Made by a program: the position numbers and the translations under genes
Source of the DNA: Mesostigma viride
Lineage: Eukaryota; Streptophyta; Mesostigmatophyceae; Mesostigmatales; Mesostigmataceae
Direction: 5' to 3'
DNA length: 64,000 nt
NCBI GenBank assembly: GCA_009746045.1
Contig: RPFO01000648.1
Location: 402,734 to 466,733 of the forward strand
Shown here: positions 1 through 11,800 of the stretch, one piece after another
How the letters are laid out: every line of letters starts with the position of its first letter
Numbering within the stretch: the first letter of the stretch is position 1
Notes under the pieces: generated by a model
The model's input: only the letters and a program-made list of their open reading frames with translations
Told to the model about the DNA's origin: nothing
Database searches by the model: none

Positions 1-202
1 AGATATGATAGATACGATAGATACGATAAATAGCGTAGAGCAGCAGCATCAGTGGCAGATTGGGAGGCGCAGGGGACCACGTGTGTCGTACACATGTCAT
101 CTCTCACACAGTTCTAATTTCTAATCTAAGGATGTGGCTGGCTGTTATCCGTGTGCATCCGCCACTGTACCTCCCGCCAGGCTGCCACGGAGGTCTATCC
201 GG

Positions 203-840
203 TCATTGAAAATTTCCTGCTCGAGCATGATTGATTGACGGCAAGTTGACAACCCTGGCTGGGCATGGGCTGGCCCTGGCACAGGCCATGCAATCAAATA
301 ATTGATTAATTAGTTCATTAATTAATTGATGCCATGCACTGCCATGGCCATGGTAGCGGGAGGGCCCTGCTTGTGTACCGGCAGGCTGGGCGGCGATGGC
401 GGCTGTACGCTCAGCAATCTCAGAAACCTGCGCATCCATGGCCTCTGCCTTGCAGTGGCGACTGCCTCCAGCTTCATGATGCCTTGGTCGACGCTGCACT
501 CCACCTGACTCAGGCAGGCGGTCAGAGCGGAATCAGTGGTCTCGGAGACTTGGCGGCCATGTTCTCGTGCGTGGCAGTGAACGGGGGCTGGATCGCTTTT
601 GCATGACTTGGCGTCAATGTTGTTGACCTTCGCTGTGATGGTCCTGAGCGGGCCGTCAGGCGCAGTCACTGAGGACTGCGAGCTGCTCAGGAATCGGCGA
701 CACGTGTTCCTCCGTTGCAGCTCTGATGATGTCGCCGCTTGAGCTATGTGCTCTGTGAGGATGCAGCAGCTGCCATGGCTGCCCATTGGCGGTCGTGCAG
801 GAGGCTTTCAAGGTCGGGGACGCATACCTGACAGAAATCC
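203..840 (-). pseudogene. Degenerate L1-like ORF1 fragment (LINE-A family)
   Basis: Reading the minus strand, several frames carry peptides that match the coiled-coil part of the ORF1 copies at 42.4-45.2 kb, for example 'APDGPLRTITAKVNNID' against 'APDGPLNTLSAKVNNIE' and 'VEC..QGIMKLEAVAT' against 'VEGRVSQGTVKLEAVAT'. The frame changes repeatedly and there is no full ORF, so this is a decayed copy of the middle of ORF1. A TTAA-rich stretch at about 300-332, next to its downstream end, looks like a retrotransposon tail. Identity rests on comparison within this window. Confidence 0.7.
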
Positions 841-964
841 TGGTCATTACAGCGAAGGAACTAGGATGACATAACCCGAAAATATTCCATCGGCAGGTCA
901 AGCAGTATTTCCAGCTTGGAATAGTCGAGCTGGTCGCCGTGGCTGGGGAGTTTTATCAATCAAT

Positions 965-1060
965 TCATTAACCCGTGTTTTTTTACAACGCGATACAGCG
1001 CATTGTAGGGTTAGAACGCGATGTATCGCGTTGTAATCTGACTCGTGGCAAACCTATTAA
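965..1060 (+). repeat. Palindrome-bearing repeat module (AACGCGAT...ATCGCGTT)
   Basis: This stretch has a T-rich run after 'AACCCGTG' and then two near-palindromes, one reading AACGCGATGTATCGCGTT. The same arrangement (T-run, then AACGCGATATATCGCGTT, a perfect 18-bp palindrome) lies inverted at 4,695-4,730. It is therefore a dispersed repeat into or beside which the L1-like elements lie. No coding content was seen. Confidence 0.6.
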
Positions 1061-1070
1061 ACATGCGATT

Positions 1071-2675
1071 TTTGGTCTGAAACTTTCAACATAGGTCAGA
1101 AACATCTCATAGAATTCAAGAAAAAATCCTGGTATTTTTGGTATTTTTTTGGTGACAGCTGCAAACCAATATGTACCACTGAAATCAGGCATTTTCGCGG
1201 GACGAAGGTGAAGACGACGGCGATGGCGGCAGGTAGATCTCGCCAGTTTTCGCGCGAATTTCAGTGGCTGTTGGGTGGCACGACCATGATGATGCGTTCA
1301 AAGGTTGATAATTAGGTTTCTACGAGTTTGTTGAGGTACTGGGGCAAAGGAAACGTAGTTTTTTCCAGTTTCTCACCCAACTTTCATGCGGAAACCCTGG
1401 AAACCGGCATACATATTATTACGTCAAGACTCGGGTCTGCTGCGGCACCATGCTTGGTTTATCCATGGTGTTTCGACTTCTTAACACATGTTTATTCATT
1501 CCGAACGCCCGGACTCTCGGCTAAACCGAGATATGTGCAGACTTTTATTGGGTAGCTCCGGGCATGATGGTGCCTGCAAATAGCGTAAGGCGTGACCGTG
1601 GCTATTGCTACGGTATGCTGTATTTTCCTGGAAATGGCCTCTGCCACCGGCTCAATAGTGCTTGTGGGCGTAAGTATATCGTGTTTCTACCTAGTTTCTG
1701 CCAGTTTTCCACTTATTTCTACTGACCTCTGCCCAGCCTCTCTAAGACCGCCGTCCTACTCGACGTTGCTTACATGTCAGCCATAGCAGGTTGCAGTGGT
1801 GCAGTATTTAGGTGCTGTATACGTCGTCAAGCCGTGCATATATCGTGAGGATTGGATGTTGATGGTTTATACTGCGTTGATTGTGCAAGAAGATCATCTA
1901 GGTGCCCATAGTCATGGTGTATAATCATGTGTTGTTAGCATCTTGCCAGCATTTGCTAGCATGCATTCCAGCGTCATCTTTGCCTGCATGTAAGCTCATG
2001 GATCACTCAACCTATCCAAGCCTTGCATTACACGTGCCTCTTTCTTTCAGTATTGCACGCGTTATGGAATGACAACCCAGCACCTCCGTTCCCACGAGGC
2101 ATGTGCTCAACACGTTGTGAGAGTGGATGATTCTTTGGCTATGGCTGCCTGATTCAGTCATATTAGGTCATCCAGTCATGATGTTTGATGCATGTTTGAT
2201 GCTGTATAACTTATACAATACCTATTTTCAACGTTTTGACCCTCCAAGCTCACTATGGCCCCGTTTATGGGGCTCGTGGCCGGCGTTGCGTCATGTTGTG
2301 AAGGGCTCTCATTTTTCCCACTGCGTTGTACTGCGTTGTAATTGTGATGCTAATGAAAAATAGCTCCAGTGGCCCAATGGGCCTGAGTTTTGTTTCACAG
2401 AGCCTGCATATGTTGCCCATAGCTCGTGCAAGAAGCCAGTTTTTTTCATGAACCATTTGTGAATAAGCACATGACTTGTGACCTAGGGTCAAGAAATCGC
2501 GGTCATGGTCAGACCCCCCTGTATTCAAACCAGTGTATCTCTCTAATGAATTAGCATTTTGTAGGTCTGAGTAGCTCAAAAAATCATTTGATTTATGGGC
2601 TTTCAGGAAAGTATATACATGACCATGAAAAAATTTTTCCTTAGGTGCTATACGCGTTCTAAAAAAAGCTTACAC
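1071..2675. other. Intergenic region without supported genes
   Basis: Only short, unrelated open frames of up to about 105 codons are present, with no splice structure, family motif or tandem array. The sequence is more AT-rich than the gene regions. I see no supportable feature. Confidence 0.5.
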
Positions 2676-2683
2676 CGCGATAT

Positions 2684-4695
2684 TGAATTGAATTGAATTG
2701 AATTGTAACATAACTCCGTTGGGAGTATATGTAGCACATAGCCCTTGAGAGGGGGGGCATATGGCCTATCATACATCCTAAGCTACTTCCTGCAAGGGTG
2801 GGGATGTAAAGGACCCTTGCTCTAGGTGCACCAGGGCACGTGCATCCCCATGATCTTCAAGCTATGCCCAGCGAAGGGGGAGCCTGTCATGGGGGGGAAG
2901 ATCAGCATAGCTATACAAAGAAGCTAGGGCATGGCGTCTCAGCAGAGAGCTGCTCCCTGCATGGGCACAGCATAACTAAATAAAGCTAGGCATCATCTGG
3001 AGTGTGGCGCATCATAGGCACACATGTACACGATTAAATAAAGCGTGTGGCTTAGCTGGGATAGGGCCTCTAAGAGGTGTACATGTACATGGCCACGGTC
3101 TATCTAGTCTACACTACTACTGCTGTATTCCCCTAAGCTGGGGCGTCTGGAGTCGCTGGGGCCGCGGTGGTCGAGGGGGTCGCCTGCCAGGGCTTGTGGC
3201 CGACGTAGATGGCCGCCCCCTTCCAGTACACCGGCTGCCCCGCCTTGGTCTGCCGGAGCTGGAGGTAGGTCGGCCATAGCTCCCGTCGCCGTTGTTGCTG
3301 CGCCAGGGTCAAGTCGTCATCAAGGGTGAAGAGAGTCTTCTCGAGCCGCTTGCGGCGTCTGAGAAAAGAAATCTTGTCCGCCGGGGTCTTAAAGGTGAGA
3401 AGGAGCGGGGGCGGCCCTGCCTTACCCCGCGCGCGGGGAAGGCGGTGGGCGGCCAGCTCGATCTCACCAGTAAGGCCCATGCGATCAAGGATTTCTCTCT
3501 CAAAAGCACGCGCAAGCTTCTCGGAATTCTCACCTTCCTCCATCTTGAGATTCTTGACAATGACGTTGAGGCTGCGCTTGGCGAGCTCGGCCTCCTCGCG
3601 GAGGTCAAGCGTCTGCCGTTGAAGCTGGGCTGCGACGGCGGAGTCGGTGGAGGTGGTGTGTTGCTTAAGCATGTCCGCCCAGGTGGTGATGGGAGGAGCA
3701 TCACCGGCCAGGCCAGCCGGGGCTGGCGTGGCGGCAATGTCCTTCACTGCCTGGGCGGTGAGGCCTGCGGTGTTCTGCAGGACCTCGATAGCGATGGCAT
3801 TGTTCTGAAGACGCTGGTCGATGTCGAGGAGCTGGGCTTTGATGTCGGCGGTGGAGGTGGAGGTGGCAGTGGAGGTGGAGGCGAGGAGGGTGGAGGTGGA
3901 GGTGACGGTGGTGGAGATGTGAGGGAGCTCAGTAGCCAGCGTGCCGCCCATTGCCGCCACATCTGCGGCAAGGGGGGTCACGTGCTGCTGGAAGGCTTCC
4001 GTGAGGATGGAACGGAATGTGGCTGCGGCGATGGTGGGGGCCCAGATCTCGCCGTCAGACTTCTTGAGGAGTGAGCAGAGAATCAGGTGCTGAAGGTCAG
4101 GCCGGTTGTAGTGGAGGCCCGTCAGCAGCAGATCTCGGCTCTGAAGCCTGCGGCCATTTGGCTCGAGAAGGCGATTGATGCTGTGAAGGTGGAGGCACAG
4201 CTCAAGGAGCGAGGCGTAATCCCCGTAGAAAATGCACTCCAGAGCAGTGCACGGGGCAATGTTGTACCAGTCGTAATCGTCGACATTGAAGGTTTTTAGC
4301 TTGAAACGCGGTTCGCGGGGAAAGGATGAGCGGCTGCGTTTAGGGTCTGGCGAGGCCGATGGCGAGGCAGGAAGCCCGGGAGGGTGCTGGGCGGCCACCA
4401 GTGCGCGACTAGTGTCACCACTGCCTTCCGGCCCTGATGGCGAAGCTGCAGCCGGAGCTGCAGACGTATTTTCATTGCCGAGCGCAGCCGTCAGGCTGCG
4501 TTGCGTCGATGGGCGTTTGCTCATCGTATATTGCGTAATAGCGTCGGAAAATTATATCAGCATGTGCGTCTTAGAAAGACGAAGCGATTGTGATATTCAC
4601 GACTAAATTCGGTGCTCAAACGTGAAAGTTATGAGCGCCGCCGTCAGCCATGGCTACCTCGTGGCTCGTGGCTCGTGGCTCGTTATATCAAACAA
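2684..4695 (-). mobile_element. ORF1-only L1-like retrotransposon
   Basis: This is a 2.0-kb unit on the minus strand. Its 5' end, near 4,695, has tandem GAGCCAC/CGAGCCA motifs shared with the element at 41,701-44,111. It then carries ORF1 (4,524-3,133) and about 450 bp of 3' sequence ending in (CAATT)n at 2,684-2,705. The 3' terminus matches those at 38.3 kb and 59.45 kb (a 'CTCC-AACGGAG' hairpin region). The 8-bp sequence CGCGATAT lies at both edges (2,676-2,683 and 4,696-4,703) and is a candidate target-site duplication. No ORF2 (endonuclease/reverse transcriptase) is present, so the element would need a partner LINE to move. The TSD is short and sits in a CGCG-rich repeat, so that point is less certain. 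Confidence 0.75.
3133..4524 (-). CDS. L1-type ORF1 protein, intact 463-residue ORF
   Basis: A single uninterrupted ORF encodes 463 residues. Residues 1-60 are Ser/Pro/Ala-rich. A region around 65-190 matches the N-terminal part of the other ORF1 copies. Residues about 200-300 form a Thr/Ser/Ala heptad-like coiled coil. The C-terminal 150 residues look like the RRM plus C-terminal domain of LINE-1 ORF1p (Transposase_22 type): 'RSLNVIVKNLKMEEGENSEK', 'ELAAHRLPRARGK', 'PLLLTFKTPADKISFLRRRK', and a terminal 'PVYWKGAAIYVG'. Known ORF1 proteins of this type form trimers and coat the element RNA as a nucleic-acid chaperone. The frame is intact, unlike every other copy in the window, which suggests a recent insertion. 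Assignment to L1 ORF1 rests on motif recognition. Confidence 0.82.
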   Translation of the reverse strand: MSKRPSTQRSLTAALGNENTSAAPAAASPSGPEGSGDTSRALVAAQHPPGLPASPSASPDPKRSRSSFPREPRFKLKTFNVDDYDWYNIAPCTALECIFYGDYASLLELCLHLHSINRLLEPNGRRLQSRDLLLTGLHYNRPDLQHLILCSLLKKSDGEIWAPTIAAATFRSILTEAFQQHVTPLAADVAAMGGTLATELPHISTTVTSTSTLLASTSTATSTSTADIKAQLLDIDQRLQNNAIAIEVLQNTAGLTAQAVKDIAATPAPAGLAGDAPPITTWADMLKQHTTSTDSAVAAQLQRQTLDLREEAELAKRSLNVIVKNLKMEEGENSEKLARAFEREILDRMGLTGEIELAAHRLPRARGKAGPPPLLLTFKTPADKISFLRRRKRLEKTLFTLDDDLTLAQQQRRRELWPTYLQLRQTKAGQPVYWKGAAIYVGHKPWQATPSTTAAPATPDAPA

Positions 4696-4715
4696 CGCGA
4701 TATATCGCGTTCTAA

Positions 4716-5120
4716 TTAAAAAAACACGGGGTTAACATGTGACTGTACTACATGGATGGGAAGATAACTTTTTGGATAGCGTGCCAAGAACTTGAGAACC
4801 TCGGCCCGTTGTTCCTTGGTAAGCGTAGAGCATTCCCAGATGCGATAAAACGGGGTGGCTGGCATCAAGACGGCAGATGTTTGTCTGGGTGTGAGCGGTG
4901 TGCGTTTTCTTGGGCGTTGGCGACGAGCTTGATGTGGATCGAACATGACGAGTTGCGAGGTATACACCTGGGGGGGTAGCTTGGATCCACGCGAGAAGGT
5001 AATTGGCATTCGGGTACCAGATGATTGACTCCCCCCACTACATGGGCTTGTGTTGGCGATGCACATGGATCCCTGCACATGTGTTGCCTGTTGTGAAATG
5101 TCCACGCGTGATGCATCCAC
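4716..5120 (-). pseudogene. ORF1 N-terminal fragment of a related L1-like element
   Basis: The minus strand encodes about 130 residues including 'YRIWECSTLTKEQRAEVLKF' and 'LARYPKSYLPI', which parallel 'EIFTFTKEHCDDVIKFRARH' in the 43.6-kb copy. It ends in a stop near 4,716 by the AACGCG palindrome module. It is best read as the leftover 5' part of an older ORF1 that was truncated by the repeat or insertion next to it. Confidence 0.6.
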
Positions 5121-5809
5121 GTGTAATAAATCTGATATTGATTAGTTGACAGTCGAATGGTCCACGTGTGGCCAGGAAACAGAGTGTATAGACTAGCTAC
5201 ATTATTTGCAGTTTTTGTACGGGTAACCTTTCTGAACCACCAGGCACCATGACATTCCCTTTACGCGAACGTAATAAATAGCGCAGCTAAATACAGATGC
5301 AAGGTAATTGCATGCACGTCCCATGCAATAGTCCTAATGTTGCAAGGGCACCTACCAAGCTGATTATCTCATTCAGTGCAACCAATGTATCTGGCTTGGA
5401 TTTCCATCATAACATACTAATTTACGTACGCTTTTTCAACTTGTGTTTTCTTCATGCCTTCAAGCAACAAGAGGGCCACATTTGCTGGTGGCAGGCATCT
5501 GGGTTAAAAATGCTCAGCCATTAAAACATAAATGCACCACAAAATGGGCAGTGTATGCCAGACGGAAGGACAAAAAGACCAACAACCATGCGTTTCTGCA
5601 ACACCCCAAACACTCTGTAACGGTTTTCCACAAAACCTTCATCAAATGCAGACTCTGTTCTCCCTCGAGTAGAGGATGTCTACTCCATGACCCCAAGGTC
5701 AAATTATGTCATCTACTAATGACGCGCGATCTTGAAAGTCGGTGAGCGTCAATACTACACACATGCGTAATACCACGAGGTAAGAGTCCCCATACGCGGT
5801 TCTGCCTCA
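5121..5809. other. Intergenic region downstream of the WDR13-like gene
   Basis: No ORF with recognisable motifs is present. It presumably contains the 3' UTR of the minus-strand WDR13-like gene, whose stop codon is at 5,812-5,810. I found no TGTAA signal in the first 300 bases downstream of the stop on that strand, so the cleavage site cannot be placed. Confidence 0.4.
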
Positions 5810-8800
5810 TTAAATGGTGGCCGGAGTCTGCGCCCGCTTCCACACGATGACCACCCCATCCCTGTCACACGACACCAGCAGGTTCTCTCCATAGTTCCAC
5901 GCCACGTCCATGATCATCGTGCCGTGGCCCTGCAGACAGCCAGTGTGGAGGCCAGCAAACACCCCGTAAGTTGTTTGTCAAGCGTGCTGCACCGTGCGTA
6001 GGGGTAACAGAACACTTGGATGCTTGCGTTCAGAGGTAAGAAACACACCTGGTTAAATCCAAGGGACATGACCAACTACCCACTGCAGTACTCCACGCTG
6101 CCCTGGAATTGATGACATGAGGTACACCCCGGTCCCCCTATGACATGAAGTACACCCCGGTCCCCCATCGTACAATGTACATATCTATAATGTTCGCAGC
6201 AGCACAAGTTGATGAAGCATCTAATGCCAACTCTCTGAGGGTATGAATTGCCAGCCTATGTGCACCTTTTATTGCCAAAGGGCATGCGCAACTCAAGTCT
6301 GCTGTTGCTGCCCTTCCATGCGGTCATCTCTAGCAGCACCGTTGCAATCCCATCGCCTACCCAGCCCCTAAAGCTACCAGCTTGTGTTTGGCCACCCGCT
6401 ACAATGTTTGGCCACCCGCTACAGTGTTTGGCCACCCGCTACAGTGTTTGGCCACCCGCTACAGTGTTTGGCCACCCGCTACAGTGTTTGGCCACCCGCT
6501 ACAGTGTTTGGCCACCCGCTACAGTGTTTGGCCACCCGCTACAGTGTTTGGCCGCCCACTACAGTGTTTGGCCACCCGCTACAGTGTTTGGCCACCCGCT
6601 ACAATGTTTGGCCACCCGCTACAGTGTTTGGCCACCCGCTACAGTGTTTGGCCACCTGCTACAGTGTTTGGCCACCTGCTACAGTGTTTGGCCACCTGCT
6701 ACAATGTTTGGCCACCTGCTACAATGTTTGGCCACCCGCTACAGTGTTTGGCCACCGGCTACAATGTTTGGCCACCCGCTACAGTGTTTGGCCACCTGCT
6801 ACAGTGTTTGGCCACCTGCTACAATGTTTGGCCACCCGCTACAGTGTTTGGCCACCGGCTACAATGTTTGGCCACCCGCTACAATGTTTGGCCACCCGCT
6901 ACAGTGTTTGGCCACCGGCTACAATGTTTGGCCACCCGCTACAGTGTTTGGCCACCTGCTACAATGTTTGGCCACCTGCTACAGTGTTTGGCCACCTGCT
7001 ACAATGTTTGGCCACCCGCTACAATGTTTGGCCACCTGCTACAATGTTTGGTCACCCGCTACAGTGTTTGGCCACCTGCTACAATGTTTGGCCACCCGCT
7101 ACAGTGTTTGGCCACCGGCTACAATGTTTGGCCACCCGCTACAGTGTTTGGCCACCTGCTACAGTGTTTGGCCACCTGCTACAGTGTTTGGCCACCTGCT
7201 ACAATGTTTGGCCACCCGCTACAGTGTTTGGCCACCTGCTACAATGTTTGGCCACCCGCTACAGTGTTTGGCCACCTGCTACAATGTTTGGCCACCCGCT
7301 ACAGTGTTTGGCCACCGGCTACAATGTTTGGTCACCCGCTACAGTGTTTGGCCACCCGCTACAGTGTTTGGCCACCTGCTACAGTGTTTGGCCACCCGCT
7401 ACAGTGTTTGGCCACCCGCTACAGTGTTTGGCCACCTGCTACAGTGTTTGGCCACCTGCTACAGTGTTTGGCCACCTGCTACAATGTTTGGCCACCCGCT
7501 ACAGTGTTTGGCCACCGGCTACAATGTTTGGCCACCCGCTACAGTGTTTGGCCACCTGCTACAATGTTTGGCCACCCGCTACAGTGTTTGGCCACCCGCT
7601 ACAATGTTTGGCCACCCGATACAGTGTTTGGCCACCGGCTACAATGTTTGGCCACCCGCTACAGTGTTTGGCCACCTGCTACAATGTTTGGCCACCCGCT
7701 ACAATGTTTGGCCACCGGCTACAATGTTTGGCCACCCGCTACAATGTTTGGTCACCCGCTACAATGTTTGGCCACCCGCTACAATGTTTGTCACCCGCTA
7801 CAGTGTTTGGCCACCCGCTACAGTGTTTGGCCACCGGCTACAATGTTTGGCCACCCGCTACAGTGTTTGGCCACCTGCTACAATGTTTGGCCACCCGCTA
7901 CAGTGTTTGGCCACCTGCTACAATGTTTGGTCACCCGCTACAGTGTTTGGCCACCCGCTACAGTGTTTGGCCACCTGCTACAATGTTTGTGCACCCGCTA
8001 CAATGTTTGGCCACCCGCTACAATGTTTGGCCACCTGCTACAATGTTTGGCCACCTGCTACAATGTTTGGTCACCCGCTACAGTGTTTGGCCACCCGCTA
8101 CAATGTTTGGCCACCTGCTACAATGTTTGGTCACCCGCTACAATGTTTGGCCACCCGCTACAATGTTTGCCCACCTGCTACAATGTTTGGCCACCCGCTA
8201 CAATGTTTGGCCACCGGCTACAATGTTTGGCCACCCGCTACAGTGTTTGGCCACCTGCTACAGTGTTTGGCCACCCGCTACAGTGTTTGGCCACCCGCTA
8301 CAGTGTTTGGCCACCTGCTACAGTGTTTGGCCACCTGCTACAGTGTTTGGCCACCTGCTACAATGTTTGGCCACCCGCTACAGTGTTTGGCCACCGGCTA
8401 CAATGTTTGGCCACCCGCTACAATGTTTGGTCACCCGCTACAGTGTTTGGCCACCCGCTACAGTGTTTGGCCACCGGCTACAATGTTTGGCGACCCGCTA
8501 CAGTGTTTGGCCACCTGCTACAATGTTTGGCCACCCGCTACAGTGTTTGGCCACCTGCTACAATGTTTGGTCACCCGCTACAGTGTTTGGCCACCCGCTA
8601 CAGTGTTTGGCCACCTGCTACAATGTTTGGCCACCCGCTACAATGTTTGGCCACCCGCTACAATGTTTGGCCACCCGCTACAATGTTTGGCCACCTGCTA
8701 CAATGTTTGGCCACCTGCTACAATGTTTGGTCACCCGCTACAGTGTTTGGCCACCCGCTACAATGTTTGGCCACCTGCTACAATGTTTGGTCACCCGCTA

Positions 8801-11800
8801 CAATGTTTGGCCACCCGCTACAATGTTTGGCCACCTGCTACAATGTTTGGCCACCCGCTACAATGTTTGGCCACCCGCTACAATGTTTGGCCACCCGCTA
8901 CAGTGTTTGGCCACCTGCTACAGTGTTTGGCCACCCGCTACAGTGTTTGGCCACCCGCTACAGTGTTTGGCCACCCGCTACAGTGTTTGGCCACCTGCTA
9001 CAGTGTTTGGCCACCTGCTACAATGTTTGGCCACCCGCTACAGTGTTTGGCCACCGGCTACAATGTTTGGCCACCCGCTACAGTGTTTGGCCACCGGCTA
9101 CAGTGTTTGGCCACCCGCTACAGTGTTTGGCCACCGGCTACAATGTTTGGCCACCCGATACAGTGTTTGGCCACCTGCTACAATGTTTGGCCACCTGCTA
9201 CAGTGTTTGGCCACCTGCTACAATGTTTGGCCACCCGCTACAATGTTTGGCCACCGGCTACAATGTTTGGCCACCCGCTACAATGTTTGGCCACCGGCTA
9301 CAATGTTTGGCCACCCGCTACAGTGTTTGGTCACCCGCTACAGTGTTTGGCCACCCGCTACAGTGTTTGGCCACCGGCTACAATGTTTGGCCACCCGCTA
9401 CAGTGTTTGGCCACCTGCTACAATGTTTGGCCACCCGCTACAGTGTTTGGCCACCTGCTACAATGTTTGGTCACCCGCTACAGTGTTTGGCCACCCGCTA
9501 CAGTGTTTGGCCACCTGCTACAATGTTTGGTCACCCGCTACAATGTTTGGCCACCCGCTACAATGTTTGGCCACCTGCTACAATGTTTGGCCACCCGCTA
9601 CAATGTTTGGTCACCCGCTACAGTGTTTGGCCACCCGCTACAATGTTTGGCCACCTGCTACAATGTTTGGTCACCCGCTACAATGTTTGGCCACCCGCTA
9701 CAATGTTTGGCCACCTGCTACAATGTTTGGCCACCCGCTACAATGTTTGGCCACCGGCTACAATGTTTGGCCACCCGCTACAGTGTTTGGCCACCTGCTA
9801 CAATGTTTGGCCACCCGCTACAGTGTTTGGCCACCTGCTACAATGTTTGGTCACCCGCTACAGTGTTTGGCCACCCGCTACAATGTTTGGCCACCTGCTA
9901 CAATGTTTGGTCACCCGCTACAATGTTTGGCCACCCGCTACAGTGTTTGGCCACCTGCTACAATGTTTGGCCACCCGCTACAGTGTTTGGCCACCTGCTA
10001 CAATGTTTGGTCACCCGCTACAGTGTTTGGCCACCCGCTACAATGTTTGGCCACCTGCTACAATGTTTGGTCACCCGCTACAATGTTTGGCCACCCGCTA
10101 CAATGTTTGGCCACCTGCTACAATGTTTGGCCACCCGCTACAGTGTTTGGCCACCCGCTACAATGTTTGGCCACCCGCTACAATGTTTGGCCACCTGCTA
10201 CAATGTTTGGTCACCCGCTACAATGTTTGGCCACCCGCTACAATGTTTGGCCACCTGCTACAATGTTTGGTCACCCGCTACAGTGTTTGGCCACCTGCTA
10301 CAATGTTTGGTCACCCGCTACAGTGTTTGGCCACCTGCTACAATGTTTGGCCACCCGCTACAGTGTTTGGCATGAGAGCGGAACCCACATGCTCACTTTT
10401 CTGCACCGACAAACGTACCTCGCTTGTGGCGAGTGACTAACAACCCTCTACTCCACGTGCTAGTGCTCCGTGCCGTATCTGCCCCCGCCTGGGCCTCACA
10501 CGCCGACTAAACACACAAGAAGCCACCCAATGCCTGACCCCCTGCGAGCTCTGCCCTGACTCCTGCCAGCCAGGGACCCACCTGCAGCATGTTCACGCAT
10601 CGCTGCTTCGGGTCGAGGATGTTGTAAATGTACACGGTCGCGTCCGAGTCGCCGACGACTGCAGGCCAGGCCACACAATGCACGCAAGCGCATCCATCAA
10701 ACAACCCACCATAACATCAACCACATTCCTTTGTATCAGAAGGCAAGGCATATCACCATCCCCACCCCATGCCGTTGTGCATTCGCAGCTGCCGCCATGC
10801 CACCCACGCCCCCATGCCCATCCATGCCATGAGGAACCCCTCGCCATCGCGGCACCCAAGGGGACACAAGGGGAAGCGGAGACGAGGCCGGCATGTTGCG
10901 CTCAACGCCACTTGTCTCCTTTGCAGGTGGAGGGTGCCCCTCGCACGTAATGCAGGTTGGCGCTCTCGACCCAAGGAGGCCAATGCACACGTGGCGCACC
11001 CTCGGCGCACGTTGTGACCAGCCACCAAGGCAGGCAGGCAATGATAACTGGCAATCACTGTATCTTGTGCACTGGCATGCAATCTAGTATCTGCCAGAGA
11101 AAGAGGGGGCCCACCATGCCCCCTACTTGTGCAACCCCAGAAAGGCTCACGTCGCCATTGGAGAGGGGGCCCACCTTGTCCTGCATCGACTAGAAATTGT
11201 GCCCAGGGTGCCAAACTCCCAGGCTAGCGGACAGCACTCACGATCCAACCCACCCACCCACATGCCTAAGTACAAACCAGTGCCCCTTCCCCACCTACCT
11301 TGCTCCCTTGACCCCAGCTATCTGCCCTCACACGCACGCCCTCACATGCACGCCCTCACACACACGCCCTCAAACGCACGCCCTCACACGCACGCCCTCA
11401 CACACACGCCCTAAAACGCACGCCCTCACACGCACCCCCTCTCACGCACGCCCTCACGCACCGCGCTTTATGCCCGCCCTCACTGGCCCCAGGCCCCACA
11501 TTCTCGCTGCCACACTGCCCATTCACCCATGGACTTGCCACCCACCCCGCCACCTACCCGGTTGTCTGCCACCGCGAAATCATGGTGTGCCACTCACCCC
11601 ACGCATCCACCAACTTGGCACATGTATTCACCACTCACCCACGTATTCGCCGTCACCCAGCGAGAGGATCGGGCAGAAGGCGGCGCGCATGCCCGAGTGG
11701 GGCAGCGGGGGCAGCTGGATGCTGACAAGAGGGCGCAGCTGGGAGGGGCCGATGCTGGAAGATATCACAAACGCACGCACACGCACACGCACACGCACAC

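Noticed and set aside
3292..4074. Gly-rich 260-codon plus-strand ORF
   Set aside because: It is antisense to the intact ORF1 and reflects its Thr/Ser codon runs.
6248..10440. Three overlapping plus-strand ORFs of about 1,350-1,375 codons
   Set aside because: They are produced by a 20-bp tandem unit without stop codons; all three frames give the same 20-residue cycle and the region is an intron of the minus-strand WDR13-like gene.
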